A DNA stretch of 64,000 bases from Bacteroidales bacterium. GTDB lineage: Bacteria > Bacteroidota > Bacteroidia > Bacteroidales > F082. Below, in pieces: positions 7,775 through 16,932 of this stretch (its first letter is position 1; each line of letters begins with the position of its first letter). The DNA lies in NCBI GenBank assembly GCA_016291135.1, contig JAEFAE010000009.1:1-64000 (forward strand), written 5' to 3'. The position numbers and the translations under genes are program-made. Under the pieces are notes generated by a model. The model did no database searches. It was not told the DNA's origin and was given only the letters and a program-made list of their open reading frames with translations.

Positions 7775-9034
7775 TCAAGGGATTCTCATGTTGGGCACTT
7801 CGGTGCCGTCGTAGAGACCCTTGTCGAGCTTCTCCTTCACTTCCTTGAAGGCATTGAGCGTGTAGTTGACGTCTTCCATGCTGTGGGCAGCCGTCGGGAT
7901 GATGCGGAAGATGATCATGCCCTTGGGGATGACGGGATAGGTGACCACCGAGCAGAAGATGCGGTAGTTTTCGCGGAGGTCCATGGCGATGTTGGTGGCT
8001 TGCACCACGTCGCCCTTCACATGCACCGGGGTAACGCAGGCCTCGGCGGGGCCGATGTCGAAGCCCATGTTGCGGAAGCCGTCCTGCAAGGCACGGGTCA
8101 CCTTCCAAAGTTGGGCACGAAGCCGGTCGCCTTCCTCGCCGCGGATGATCTCCAAGCGCTTCTCGCAGCCTTCCACGATGGCCAGCGGCAACGACTTGGC
8201 GTACATCTGGGAACGCATGTTGTAGCGCAGGTACTCGATGACGTGTTTCGGACCCGCCACAAAGCCTCCGATGATGGCCATGGCCTTGGCATAGGCGCCG
8301 ATGTAGATGTCCACTTCGTCCATCACCCCGAAATGCTCGGAGGTGCCGCGACCGGTGGGCCCCATCACGCCGAAGCCGTGGGCGTCGTCGATGAGGATGC
8401 GGAAGTTGTATTTCTGTTTCAGCTTCACGATGCCGGCCAGGTCGCCCAAAGCGCCGGTCATGCCATACACACCTTCGGTGATGACCAGGATGCCGCCACC
8501 CGTCTCTTTCACCACGTCGGTCGCCACCTGCAGCTTCTGCTCCAGGCTGGCCATGTCGTTGTGACGGTATTTGTATTTGTTGCCCAGATGAAGCCGGATG
8601 CCGTCGAGCAGACAGGCATGGGCCTCGTTGTCATAGACGATCACGTCGTGGGGACTCGTCAGGGTGTCGATGGTGGAAACGATGCCTTGGTAGCCGAAGT
8701 TGAAGAGGTAGGCGGCCTCCTTCTTCTCGAAGTCGGCCAGCTCCTTTTCAAAATGCTCGTGCATGCGGGTCTGGCCCGACATCATACGGGCACCCATGGG
8801 AGCGGCGAGGCCCCAGCGGGCGGCGCCTTCGGCGTCGGCCTTACGGATGGCCGGATGGTTGGCCAAGCCCAGGTAATTGTTCAAGCTCCAGCAAAGCACT
8901 TCCTTGCCGTTGAAAACCATGCGGGGTCCCAGTTCGCCTTCCAGACGCGGGAAGGCAAAATAACCGTCGGCACGTTCGCGGTACTGACCGATCGGGCCGC
9001 CGGAGTCTTTTGCTATTCTTTCAAAAATATCCAT
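7775..9034 (-). CDS. spt: Serine palmitoyltransferase (alpha-oxoamine synthase family)
   Basis: The protein has 419 residues and is a PLP enzyme of the family that includes SPT, KBL and BioF. It would condense serine with a fatty acyl-CoA to 3-ketosphinganine, the first step of sphingolipid synthesis, at the cytoplasmic face. Seen in the sequence: SLNNYLGLANHP near residues 50-61, IDDAHGFGVMGPTGRG with the PLP-contacting Asp and His, and the Schiff-base Lys250 in AYAKAMAIIGGF. ATG 9034 begins MDIFERIAKD; an upstream extension is open but atypical and lies behind the promoter. The divergent neighbour is an SDR reductase that could perform the next step. The Bacteroidota context favours SPT over glycine C-acetyltransferase, but motifs alone do not fully separate them. 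Confidence 0.88.
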   Translation of the reverse strand: MDIFERIAKDSGGPIGQYRERADGYFAFPRLEGELGPRMVFNGKEVLCWSLNNYLGLANHPAIRKADAEGAARWGLAAPMGARMMSGQTRMHEHFEKELADFEKKEAAYLFNFGYQGIVSTIDTLTSPHDVIVYDNEAHACLLDGIRLHLGNKYKYRHNDMASLEQKLQVATDVVKETGGGILVITEGVYGMTGALGDLAGIVKLKQKYNFRILIDDAHGFGVMGPTGRGTSEHFGVMDEVDIYIGAYAKAMAIIGGFVAGPKHVIEYLRYNMRSQMYAKSLPLAIVEGCEKRLEIIRGEEGDRLRAQLWKVTRALQDGFRNMGFDIGPAEACVTPVHVKGDVVQATNIAMDLRENYRIFCSVVTYPVIPKGMIIFRIIPTAAHSMEDVNYTLNAFKEVKEKLDKGLYDGTEVPNMRIP

Positions 9035-9084
9035 TGTTGATTTGTTAGGTTGTTCGATTGTTCTGATGTACAGTGTTGAGAGGA

Positions 9085-9092
9085 CAAAAATA
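9085..9092 (-). promoter_or_regulatory. -7 box of the spt promoter
   Basis: TATTTTTG on the minus strand matches the Bacteroidota consensus TAnnTTTG. It lies about 50 bases upstream of the spt start, back to back with the promoter of the divergent reductase gene. Confidence 0.55.
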
Positions 9093-9127
9093 GTAAATAT
9101 ATTGATTATATATACATTTACTTTTAG

Positions 9128-9135
9128 TACTTTTG
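9128..9135 (+). promoter_or_regulatory. -7 box of the SDR reductase promoter
   Basis: TACTTTTG matches TAnnTTTG and ends 17 bases before the ATG at 9153. A TTG lies about 25 bases upstream. The predicted leader is only about ten bases. Confidence 0.6.
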
Positions 9136-9152
9136 CAAAAAAGAATGAAAAC

Positions 9153-9944
9153 ATGTTGGATTTGAAAGGCAAGCATGCCATTGTGACGGGAGGCGGCACC
9201 GGTATCGGACGCGCCATCTCGCTGCATCTGGCAAAAGAAGGGTGCAACCTGATCCTCACAGGATTGGGCATCGACGACCTGAACCGGGTGAAAAACGAGT
9301 GCGAGGCACAGGAGGTGAACGCCTGGGCCATCGAGACCCGGCTCGACGACTACAGCTCCATCGACGCGTTCCACGACTACGTCGTGTCGCTCGGTGTGGG
9401 CATCGACCTCTTTGTGCTCAACGCCGGCATCTCGCAACGCGAGAAGGCGCTCGACACCGACTTCAGCGTGGATGAAAAGATCCTGAAGATCGACTTCCTA
9501 AGCGGGGTTTACCTGGTCAAGAAGTTCGGCGACATGATCAAGGCTGCCGAACACGTGCAGTTCTCGGTGACCACTTCCCTGTCGGGCCTGTTCGGCTTCC
9601 CGCTGCGGAGCGCCTACTGCGCCGCCAAGCACGCCCTCTTCGGGTTCTACGAGTCGCTGGAGCTGGAATACCCCAACATCCACGTCACCTTCCTGATCCC
9701 GGGACGCATCAACACCCAGATCAGCAAAAGCGCCCTGATGGGCGACGGCACAGCGCATGCCAAGATGGATGCCGGCCAGGCCAACGGGCTCGACGTGGAC
9801 AAGTGCGGCGCCATCGCCGTCAAGGCCATCAAGCGGCAGAAACACCGGAAACTCATCGGCAAGAGCGAGCTGTTGATGGCCCACATCCACAAATGGTGCC
9901 TGCCCCTCTACTACAAGTTATCGAGAAAGATTTCGGCGACATAA
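9153..9944 (+). CDS. Short-chain dehydrogenase, probable 3-ketosphinganine reductase
   Basis: The protein has 263 residues with a classical SDR fold: cofactor loop TGGGTGIG at residues 12-19, NAGIS, the catalytic Ser in SVTTSLSG, and YCAAK with Tyr155 and Lys159. The C-terminal tail HKWCLPLYYKLSRKI is basic and aromatic and may touch the membrane. The start is the ATG beginning MLDLKGKHAIV, directly downstream of the -7 box. It is divergent from spt, and reduction of 3-ketosphinganine by NADPH would be the next pathway step. That substrate is inferred from position; the SDR family is broad. Confidence 0.8.
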   Translation: MLDLKGKHAIVTGGGTGIGRAISLHLAKEGCNLILTGLGIDDLNRVKNECEAQEVNAWAIETRLDDYSSIDAFHDYVVSLGVGIDLFVLNAGISQREKALDTDFSVDEKILKIDFLSGVYLVKKFGDMIKAAEHVQFSVTTSLSGLFGFPLRSAYCAAKHALFGFYESLELEYPNIHVTFLIPGRINTQISKSALMGDGTAHAKMDAGQANGLDVDKCGAIAVKAIKRQKHRKLIGKSELLMAHIHKWCLPLYYKLSRKISAT

Positions 9945-9973
9945 ACTAAGAAGACAGAAGTAAGAAGAATAAT

Positions 9974-11038
9974 ATGAAAGAAAAAGTGATTTGTGGCATC
10001 CAGCAGGTGGGCATCGGCGTGCCCGACTTCGTGGAAGCCTGGAAATGGTACTACGACCAGTTCGGTTTTGAGATCAAGATCGTCGACGACGAGGGCGTTG
10101 CCGAGCGCATGCTGCCTTATACGGGCGGCAAGCCCCAGCCACGGCGTTCGGGCATCGCCGTCAACATCCGTGGTGGTGGCGGCTTCGAGATCTGGCAGCC
10201 CAAAGGACGGCCGCTCAACTACTTGAAAGAACCCGTACAGCTGGGCGATTTGGGCATCCTCGTAGCCAAGGTCAAGACGGCAGACATCGAAAACGCCTAC
10301 AACACCTTCATGAACCGCGGCCTCGACCTCATTAGCGAGATCACCACCTCCCCTACCGGACAACGCCAGTTCTTCATGAAAGACCCCTACGGCAACCTGT
10401 TCCAACTCGAAGAGGACGGCTATGTCTTCATTGACGAGAAGAAGACCACGGGGGGCGCCAACGGGGCCGTCATCGGCGTCAGTGACATGGAGCGATCCCT
10501 CCCCTTCTACAAGCAGTTGCTCGGCTACGACCGGGTGGTATCCGACCAAACCGACGTGTTTGCCGACTTGAAATGCCTCCCGGGTGGGGAAAAGACCCTT
10601 CGTCGGGTCATCCTGGAACGGTCCAAGCCCATCGAAGGCCCTTTGAGCGGTATCATGGGCACCTCACACTTGGAGCTGATCCAGGCGGAGACCCCCGGCA
10701 AGAAGCTGTTCGACGGCCGCTTCTGGGGCGATCCGGGATTCATCCACCTCTGCTTCGACGTACGCCACATGGACGCCGTGAAGGCGGAGGCCGAGGCCTT
10801 GGGACATCCCTTTGTGTGCGATAGCGGCGCCGACTTCGGCATGGGCGAGGCCAACGGGCATTTCACCTACGTGGAAGACCCCGACGGAACCCTCATCGAA
10901 TTTGTCGAGACGTACAAGATCCCCATCATCAAGAAGATCGGCCTTTACCTCAACCTGGCCAACAAGGACGACCACAAGCCCTTGGGCATCCTCAAGCTGC
11001 TCCGCTTCGCCAAGGTCAAGCGCGACAACATCAAATAA
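9974..11038 (+). CDS. Two-domain VOC (glyoxalase/dioxygenase-like) protein
   Basis: The protein has 354 residues. Two vicinal-oxygen-chelate halves are visible: residues 8-150 (IQQVGIGVPDFVEAWKWYYDQFGF to FFMKDPYGNLFQLEE) and 165-315 (VIGVSDMERSLPFYKQLLGYD to YVEDPDGTLIEFVE). FIHLCFDV supplies a likely metal His and LIEFVE the closing metal Glu in the second half. The last 40 residues (KIGLYLNLANKDDHKPLG onward) are basic. It follows the SDR gene by 29 bases in the same direction and ends at a terminator, so it shares that transcript. A role in sphingolipid metabolism is only suggested by context. Confidence 0.8.
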   Translation: MKEKVICGIQQVGIGVPDFVEAWKWYYDQFGFEIKIVDDEGVAERMLPYTGGKPQPRRSGIAVNIRGGGGFEIWQPKGRPLNYLKEPVQLGDLGILVAKVKTADIENAYNTFMNRGLDLISEITTSPTGQRQFFMKDPYGNLFQLEEDGYVFIDEKKTTGGANGAVIGVSDMERSLPFYKQLLGYDRVVSDQTDVFADLKCLPGGEKTLRRVILERSKPIEGPLSGIMGTSHLELIQAETPGKKLFDGRFWGDPGFIHLCFDVRHMDAVKAEAEALGHPFVCDSGADFGMGEANGHFTYVEDPDGTLIEFVETYKIPIIKKIGLYLNLANKDDHKPLGILKLLRFAKVKRDNIK

Positions 11039-11042
11039 AAAA

Positions 11043-11069
11043 AGCCGGCCCATCGGGTCGGCTTTTTTT
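11043..11069. terminator. Bidirectional Rho-independent terminator
   Basis: The stem agccggccc/gggtcggct (one G-U pair, loop atc) is flanked by an A-run on one side and a T-run on the other. It can end both the plus-strand VOC transcript and the minus-strand ompH transcript. Confidence 0.85.
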
Positions 11070-11089
11070 ATGGCTCAGTTGATAACTGA

Positions 11090-11608
11090 TTACTTGATGC
11101 CGAGTTTGGCCTTCACATCCTTGGTGACGTCAACGGCATCGGTACCGATATAGACGGTAGCGCCCGTGGCGACATCGATGATATAGGTGTATCCCTTCTC
11201 CTTGCCCACGGCGTTGATGGCGTTTTGGATCTTCTCCAAAAGCGGGGCGAGCAGCTCGGCGCGTTTGGCTTCAAATTCGTTTTCCGCATTGGCTTGGAAA
11301 GCGGTGATGCGGCTCTCGAGATCCACCAGTTCCTTCTCCTTGGACTGCTTCACCAGGTTGGACATGGTTTCGGCATTGGACTGATAGTCCTGCAATTTGT
11401 TCTGATACTCGGTGTACATGGTCTTGAGCTGCTCCTGGAGCTCGTTGTAATAGGTCTCGAGGTTCTTCTCGGCCTTGGTCCGCTCAGGCATGACATTCAT
11501 CACCTCGCTCGTGTTGACGTGAGCGAGCTTCACGGTCTGGGCGCTGGCGATGCCGCTCATGGCGAAGAGGGCGACCAGCAGCAAGCTTGCTTTGAAAATT
11601 TTCTTCAT
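11090..11608 (-). CDS. OmpH/Skp-family periplasmic chaperone (distal copy)
   Basis: The protein has 172 residues with a signal peptide (MKKIFKASLLLVALFAMSGIASAQ). The mature part begins with the strand VKLAHVNTSEVMNVMPE. A long charged helical hairpin follows (about residues 42-125, for example EKNLETYYNELQEQLKTMY), then a closing strand segment YTYIIDVATGATVYIG. This is the jellyfish-like Skp shape that holds unfolded outer-membrane proteins. It lies downstream of a second Skp gene and bamA but has its own -7 box at 11673-11680. Confidence 0.92.
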   Translation of the reverse strand: MKKIFKASLLLVALFAMSGIASAQTVKLAHVNTSEVMNVMPERTKAEKNLETYYNELQEQLKTMYTEYQNKLQDYQSNAETMSNLVKQSKEKELVDLESRITAFQANAENEFEAKRAELLAPLLEKIQNAINAVGKEKGYTYIIDVATGATVYIGTDAVDVTKDVKAKLGIK

Positions 11609-11672
11609 CGTATCGATTTGTTTATGATTGAATTCCGTTGTTTATGGTCCCATTGACTTGGCAACGAGGGCG

Positions 11673-11680
11673 CAAAGATA
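11673..11680 (-). promoter_or_regulatory. -7 box upstream of the distal ompH gene
   Basis: TATCTTTG on the minus strand, about 65 bases upstream of the start codon, suggests that the distal chaperone can be transcribed separately from the bamA operon. Confidence 0.6.
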
Positions 11681-11709
11681 CGAAAAATCCCGTTGCGTCC
11701 GCCAATTTA

Positions 11710-12342
11710 TTAATTTTTCCCGCGAACGGACGGTTTCGCCGTGGATTGGGTGTTGCCGGAAGCGCCGCTGCCAGCGTTGGCACGTCTGCGGTCCTCACGA
11801 CGGACGGTCTGCATCACATTGCCCAGCTGGTCGAGCACATCGTCGCTGATGTCGACCCGGTCGGAGGCATAGAGGATGGAGGTGCCGGAGGCTACGTCGA
11901 ACACAAAGGTATAACCCTTGGTTTGCGACAGCTCGGTAAGGGCGGTGTAGATCTTCTCCTGGATGGGCTGCACCAGCTCGGTACGCTTCTGATAGAGCTT
12001 GCCTTCTGCGCCAAAGTACTGCATCTGGAGGTTCTTGGCTTCCTGCTCCTTGTTCACGATCTCCTGTTCACGGGCGTGCTTCTGGTCTTCGGAGAGGAGC
12101 ACCATCTCGGTTTGGTATTTCTTGTACATTTCCGACACTTTGTCATAGATCGCCTTCACCTCGTTCTGCCACTTGACAGACAGGGCGTTGAGCTCTTCCT
12201 GGGCATCGCCGTACTCCGGGATGTTGTTCAAGATGTAATCCGAATCGACGTATGCGAACTTCTGTCCGCCGATCTGGGCAAAACTGAGGCAGCTGCAGCA
12301 AAGGATGGCGGCTGTCAGAAGCAATGATTTCATGTTTTTCAT
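11710..12342 (-). CDS. OmpH/Skp-family periplasmic chaperone (proximal copy)
   Basis: The protein has 210 residues with a signal peptide (MKNMKSLLLTAAILCCSCLSFAQ). QKFAYVDSDYILNNIPEYGD is the usual N-terminal strand motif of the family. Residues 45-130 are a charged helical hairpin and YTFVFDVASGTSILYAS is the closing strand. The last 35 residues (RREDRRRANAGSGASGNTQ onward) are low-complexity and basic, an extension absent from the distal copy. It follows bamA by 84 bases on the same strand, consistent with a shared role in outer-membrane protein delivery. Confidence 0.92.
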   Translation of the reverse strand: MKNMKSLLLTAAILCCSCLSFAQIGGQKFAYVDSDYILNNIPEYGDAQEELNALSVKWQNEVKAIYDKVSEMYKKYQTEMVLLSEDQKHAREQEIVNKEQEAKNLQMQYFGAEGKLYQKRTELVQPIQEKIYTALTELSQTKGYTFVFDVASGTSILYASDRVDISDDVLDQLGNVMQTVRREDRRRANAGSGASGNTQSTAKPSVRGKN

Positions 12343-12426
12343 GTCTATTTTGTGTTTGATTGATATTCAAAAAAAGATTCCAAAAAGGGTTGTTTTATCA
12401 AGAACCATGCCGCTTTCTCCAATGGC

Positions 12427-15090
12427 TTAGTCGATGGATCCGCCGATGGAGAAGTGGAACTGGCTGCCGTTGGCGTCGGAGGAACCGGGTACCGGGTCGA
12501 AGCCATAGCCCCAGTCGAGACCGAGCAGGCCGAACATCGGCAAAAAGATACGGACACCGACACCGGCCGAACGGTAGACGTCGAAGGGGTTGAAGTTCTC
12601 AAAGCCCAGCCAGCAGTTGCCTGCCTCGAGGAAGCCCATGGCATAGATGGTGGCCGAGGGGTTCAGCGACAGGGGGTAGCGAAGTTCCACCGTATATTTG
12701 CCGAAGATGTTGCCGCCGTCCATGGTGCTGTTGTAGTAGCCCGGGGTCAGCGACTCGTTCTTGTAGCCTCGCATGCCGATGATCTCGCGGCTGTCGAACA
12801 TGCTGCCGCCCACCGAGAGTCCGTCGCCGCCGAGGTAGAACCGATGGAACGGGGTAGGACCGATCGCGTCGTTGTAATGGCCCAGGAATCCGAAACGGAC
12901 TCGGGTCATCAGCACCAGCTTCTCGTACAACTCGTTGTACCAAGCCGCCTTGAACTTCCACTTGTGCATTTCGATCCACTTGTAGCGCTCATCCTCGGAA
13001 AGCGAGGCGTAGTCCTTGTTCGAGAACAAAGAGATGGGCGGGGTGATCTCAAGGGAGAGCGACACCTCCGAGCCACTACGGGGATAGAGGGGCTGGCTCA
13101 CCGAGCTGCGGCTGATGTTCAGATTATAGCTGATCATGTTGAACTTGCCGTTACCGGAGCCGAAGCTGAGGATGTTGGCGTAATTCTTCAAACGGTACTG
13201 CATGACCGAGATGCCGTGATAGATGGTGAAGTAGTCGTCGGGCCAAGTAAGACGGCTGCCCAATCCCAAGGAGAGACCCGTGATGCGGAAGAACCCGAAT
13301 TGCTCGGAACTCCGTTCAAGGCCGTTGGAGAAGAACGACTGGTAGATCGAGGTCGTAAGCGAGTTGGGCTTGCGGCCACCGAGCCAAGGCTCCGTAAACG
13401 AGGCCGAGTAGTAGATGGACCGGCTGCCGTAGGTCTGCACCTGCAACGAGAGCTTCTGTCCGTCGCCGCCGGGGACCGGCCTCCAGGCATCCTTCTTGAA
13501 GATGTTCCGCATCGAGAAGTTGTTGAACGAGAGGCCTGCCTGAAGCATCAGCATGTTCAGGCCCCAACCGGCTGAGAACGAGACCTGGTCGGCACTCGCC
13601 TCCTCCACTTTCCAGTCGATGTCGACCGTGTTGTCGGCATAGTTGGGTTTCACGTCGGGCAAGATGGTCTCTTGGTTGAAGAATCCCAACGTGGCCACCT
13701 CTCGCATGGTACGGGTGACGTCGCTACGGCTGAACAGCTGTCCGGGACGGGTGTAGAGCTCCCGAATCACCACGTGGTCGTTCGTCTTGGTGTTGCCCTG
13801 TAGGGTCACGTTGCTGATGCGCGCTTGCTTGCCTTCGGTGAGACGGATCTCGAGGTCGATCGAGTCGTTGTCCACCTGCACCTCCACGGGATCGACCCGG
13901 AAGAAGAGGTAACCGTCGTCCATGTACAGGGAACTCACGTCGAGCGTGGTCTCGCTATAGGTCAGGTTGGCGTTCAGCAGCTCCTTGTTATAGACGTCAC
14001 CAGGTTTGATGCCCAGAATGCCGTTCAAGGTCTCGGACGAGTATTTGGTGTTGCCCGTCCAGTTGATGCTGCGGTAGTGGTATTTCGAGCCTTCGTCGAT
14101 GACAATGTCGATGCCCAGGTTACGGTCGTCGATGCGATACACCGAGTCGCGTACGATGATGGCGTCGCGATAGCCCTTGGAATTGTATTTCTCGATGATG
14201 TGCTGCTTGTCTTCCTTGTAGTTGGATTCCATGAACTTGGAAGCCTTGAAGATCCGGGGACGGTAGTTCTCATAGAAGTATTCCTCCACCCCGTTGATCG
14301 CCTTCAGCGGCTTGAGGGTAAACACGTCGGCCAAGGTGTTGACAACCAACGGCCCGAGGGGGTCGAGGGGATTGAACTTGCCCCGTTCCTTGGTGTCTTT
14401 CATGGCACCAAGCAGTTGCAGGTCGGATAGGTTCTCGTTGCCGATGAGGTTGATCTTCCCGATCTTCACCTTCTCGCCCTTGTCGACATTGATGATCAGG
14501 TCCACGTAATCCTGCCGGGTGGTGTCGGGCACCTGTTGGATGGTCACTTCCGCATTGGCGTAGCCCTTGTCGGCATAATAGTCCTCGATGATGCGGCGCG
14601 TCTTGGTCTCCAAGTGGTCGGTGGCGATGTCGCCGCGCGACAGGTTGATCTTGTTGCGGATGTCGTCGGCTTCCGACTTCTTGACACCGTTGAACGAGAA
14701 CTTCGAGACCCGGGGACGTTCCTTGACGATGATCTCCAGGAAGATCTTGTTGCCCACGATGTTGGTTGCGTTGATCTCCACATCCTCGAACATGCCTTGG
14801 TCCCAGATCTTGCGGATGGCGCCCGCAATATCGTCGCCCGGCACCTTGACGACGTCGCCCGTCTTCAACCCCGAGAGCATGGAAAGCACATTGGGATCTA
14901 CGAACTTGGTGCCTTCAACCGTGATGCCGGCAATCTCATAGTCACGCGGCGACCGGTAGTCGATGTCGGAAAGGTCGTCACCGATCTTGATCTGGGCAAC
15001 GGCCTGGGGGCCCGTCAACAAGACGGACCAGAAGCAGAGGAGGGCGAAAAAGAAGGGAATACGTATCGGTTTAGTCATCAATTTCATCAT
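12427..15090 (-). CDS. bamA: Outer-membrane protein assembly factor BamA
   Basis: The protein has 887 residues. A signal segment (IPFFFALLCFWSVLLTG) is followed by POTRA repeats over about residues 50-470. Typical POTRA elements are GDVVKVPGDDIAGAIRKIWD, ISNVTLQGNTKTNDHVVIRE and FNQETILPDVKPN. The rest is the 16-strand barrel, including the conserved surface loop region RFYLGGDGLSVGGSMFDSRE and IGMRGY (VRGF-like motif). BamA folds and inserts outer-membrane barrels, which in this organism would include T9SS and TonB-linked proteins. Its start overlaps the uppS stop (ATGA), as in many Bacteroidota. The C-terminus ends GGSID instead of the usual aromatic residue. Confidence 0.95.
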   Translation of the reverse strand: MMKLMTKPIRIPFFFALLCFWSVLLTGPQAVAQIKIGDDLSDIDYRSPRDYEIAGITVEGTKFVDPNVLSMLSGLKTGDVVKVPGDDIAGAIRKIWDQGMFEDVEINATNIVGNKIFLEIIVKERPRVSKFSFNGVKKSEADDIRNKINLSRGDIATDHLETKTRRIIEDYYADKGYANAEVTIQQVPDTTRQDYVDLIINVDKGEKVKIGKINLIGNENLSDLQLLGAMKDTKERGKFNPLDPLGPLVVNTLADVFTLKPLKAINGVEEYFYENYRPRIFKASKFMESNYKEDKQHIIEKYNSKGYRDAIIVRDSVYRIDDRNLGIDIVIDEGSKYHYRSINWTGNTKYSSETLNGILGIKPGDVYNKELLNANLTYSETTLDVSSLYMDDGYLFFRVDPVEVQVDNDSIDLEIRLTEGKQARISNVTLQGNTKTNDHVVIRELYTRPGQLFSRSDVTRTMREVATLGFFNQETILPDVKPNYADNTVDIDWKVEEASADQVSFSAGWGLNMLMLQAGLSFNNFSMRNIFKKDAWRPVPGGDGQKLSLQVQTYGSRSIYYSASFTEPWLGGRKPNSLTTSIYQSFFSNGLERSSEQFGFFRITGLSLGLGSRLTWPDDYFTIYHGISVMQYRLKNYANILSFGSGNGKFNMISYNLNISRSSVSQPLYPRSGSEVSLSLEITPPISLFSNKDYASLSEDERYKWIEMHKWKFKAAWYNELYEKLVLMTRVRFGFLGHYNDAIGPTPFHRFYLGGDGLSVGGSMFDSREIIGMRGYKNESLTPGYYNSTMDGGNIFGKYTVELRYPLSLNPSATIYAMGFLEAGNCWLGFENFNPFDVYRSAGVGVRIFLPMFGLLGLDWGYGFDPVPGSSDANGSQFHFSIGGSID

Positions 15091-15836
15091 TTTACGATTT
15101 GTTCGCTTGTCTTGCCGAAACGGCGTTCGCGGCGCTGGTAGTCCAAGACCGCCTCAAAGAGGTCGTCTTTTCGGAAATCAGGCCAATATTTGTTGGTAAA
15201 ATAAAGTTCGGAATAAGCCAGCTGCCACATCAGGAAGTTACTGATGCGCAACTCGCCGCTGGTACGGATGAGCAGCTCGGGATCGGGTTGGCCCGCCGTG
15301 GAAAGGAAGCCGCTGACGGTCTCTTGGGTGATCGACTGGGGGTCGAGGCGGCCCGCCTGCGCTTCCAGGGCGATCTTGCGTGCTGCTTCGGTGAGGTCCC
15401 ATCGGCCGGAGTAGCTCAAGGCGATGTTCAGCACCAGGCCTGTACAGTCCTTGGTGTCGTCCAAGGCGCCCCGCATCATGCGCAAGGTGTCTTGGGGAAG
15501 CTGGTCGATGGCGCCGATGAAATTCAGGCGGATGTTGTTCTTCTTCAGGGTAGCCACCTCCGAACGGATCGCCTGTGCCAAGAGCTTCATCAGCCCATTG
15601 ACCTCGTCGAGGGGCCGGTACCAGTTCTCGGTGGAAAAGGCATACAGCGTCAGATAGCCCACCCCCAGCTCAGCACAGGCCTCAGTCACGTCACGCACCG
15701 ACTGGATGGCGCTTTGGTGGCCGAAGATGCGGGGTTTGCCCCGTTCCTTGGCCCAGCGTCCGTTGCCGTCCATAATGACTGCGATGTGTCTGGGAATCCG
15801 TGTGATATCGATTTGTTCTTTGCTTGTCATTTTCAA
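15087..15836 (-). CDS. uppS: Isoprenyl transferase (undecaprenyl diphosphate synthase)
   Basis: The protein has 249 residues, usual for the family. It elongates farnesyl diphosphate with isopentenyl units to the lipid carrier used in peptidoglycan and polysaccharide synthesis. Visible motifs: IMDGNGRWAKERG (catalytic Asp), GHQSAIQSVRD, LTLYAFSTENWYRP, and the C-terminal LLIRTSGELRISNFLMWQ with YSELYFTNKYWPDF. The start overlaps the stop of the DUF6089 gene and its stop overlaps the bamA start. Confidence 0.96.
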   Translation of the reverse strand: MKMTSKEQIDITRIPRHIAVIMDGNGRWAKERGKPRIFGHQSAIQSVRDVTEACAELGVGYLTLYAFSTENWYRPLDEVNGLMKLLAQAIRSEVATLKKNNIRLNFIGAIDQLPQDTLRMMRGALDDTKDCTGLVLNIALSYSGRWDLTEAARKIALEAQAGRLDPQSITQETVSGFLSTAGQPDPELLIRTSGELRISNFLMWQLAYSELYFTNKYWPDFRKDDLFEAVLDYQRRERRFGKTSEQIVK

Positions 15837-16879
15837 TCGAGGATTTTACAGGCGGAGTTGCCGGGAATGGGTATCTTCCAGGTGATGGTGAAGTTCAGGA
15901 ACCCGAACCAGTCGTTGGTGGAGGCATCGCCCCGTTGCTGGCCTTCTTTGAAAGTACCCGTCGGGTCGGTCAGGTCGTAGGAATAGGTGTCTTGTACCGA
16001 AACGAGGACCAGATTCTCGTCACTGAACGAGAACGGGACAGGACTGGGAGCGCCATCCATCACTGCGTATTCAAAGTGATCGTAAATGACCGCTTGACCG
16101 CTTTCATCAACGATCCAATTCCCATTACCATCCTTCTTTTTCACTTTATAACCAGTCCGAACAAAGAACTGGTGCGCGTCATCTGTCGGATACAGCGACC
16201 GGCCTGATCCATCCCGCATGATGCCGTCCAGGTCATCCGTGAAAGTATAGTGCATCCGCCACTCCACGGAAGCGGCCAGGTGTTCGGTCAGGGAAAACTT
16301 GCAACCGAAGCCGAAGGGAATGGACATATTCCATCCCTCTTGGGTGGCCGCATCATGGAACGCCTGTCGATAATACCAACGCGACTTCAACAGATTGACA
16401 TCGGGAGTGATGCCGGTAAACTGCACCTGTTGCAACGAGTCCAAAGGATACGCCCCCGCCTTGTATTTAAAAGCCGAGAGGCCGGCAAAGAGATAAGGCG
16501 AGATGCTGCTCTCCCTGCGGCCAGTGTAGTAGTCCATGAAGTTGAACTCGGCAACCAAGGCCACGTCGTGCAACTTGGTGCGGAAGGCGTAGCCCCGTTC
16601 CGGGCGCCAGCCGGCGTTGACATCGGAAGCCCGCACGTAGCCATAGGAGTAGTCGGCCCGGAACGCCCAACGGGTGTCGTAGGTGTAACGCACCAGGCCA
16701 CCCACGCTATAGCCGAACTCGTTGAAGAACAGCCAAGGGTTGACATCGCCCTGATACGTGGTGATGCCGACATGGGGGCCGAACTCAATCGTTTGGGGCA
16801 GTTGCGCAAAAGAAGGTTTACTCGCCACAAAAAACAGCAAGCAGGTGAGAATCAACGATAAACGCAGTCCTTTCTTCAT
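15833..16879 (-). CDS. DUF6089 outer-membrane beta-barrel protein
   Basis: The protein has 348 residues with a signal peptide (LRLSLILTCLLFFVASKPSFAQ). The first mature strands, IEFGPHVGITTYQGDVNP and YSVGGLVRYTYDTRWAFRADYSYGY (in part), are the DUF6089 signature. Tyr/Phe-rich barrel strands follow. The last segment DWFGFLNFTITWKIPIPGNS ends the barrel, followed by ACKILD. It is the first gene of a coupled transcript with uppS and bamA and has a -7 box at 16894-16901. The function is not known. Confidence 0.85.
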   Translation of the reverse strand: MKKGLRLSLILTCLLFFVASKPSFAQLPQTIEFGPHVGITTYQGDVNPWLFFNEFGYSVGGLVRYTYDTRWAFRADYSYGYVRASDVNAGWRPERGYAFRTKLHDVALVAEFNFMDYYTGRRESSISPYLFAGLSAFKYKAGAYPLDSLQQVQFTGITPDVNLLKSRWYYRQAFHDAATQEGWNMSIPFGFGCKFSLTEHLAASVEWRMHYTFTDDLDGIMRDGSGRSLYPTDDAHQFFVRTGYKVKKKDGNGNWIVDESGQAVIYDHFEYAVMDGAPSPVPFSFSDENLVLVSVQDTYSYDLTDPTGTFKEGQQRGDASTNDWFGFLNFTITWKIPIPGNSACKILD

Positions 16880-16893
16880 AGTTCAAAAGTGTG

Positions 16894-16901
16894 CAAAGTT
16901 A
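16894..16901 (-). promoter_or_regulatory. -7 box of the DUF6089-uppS-bamA transcript
   Basis: TAACTTTG on the minus strand matches TAnnTTTG and ends 14 bases upstream of the DUF6089 start codon. Confidence 0.6.
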
Positions 16902-16932
16902 AGACTTTTCTTTTACGTGACAACGCAAGAAA

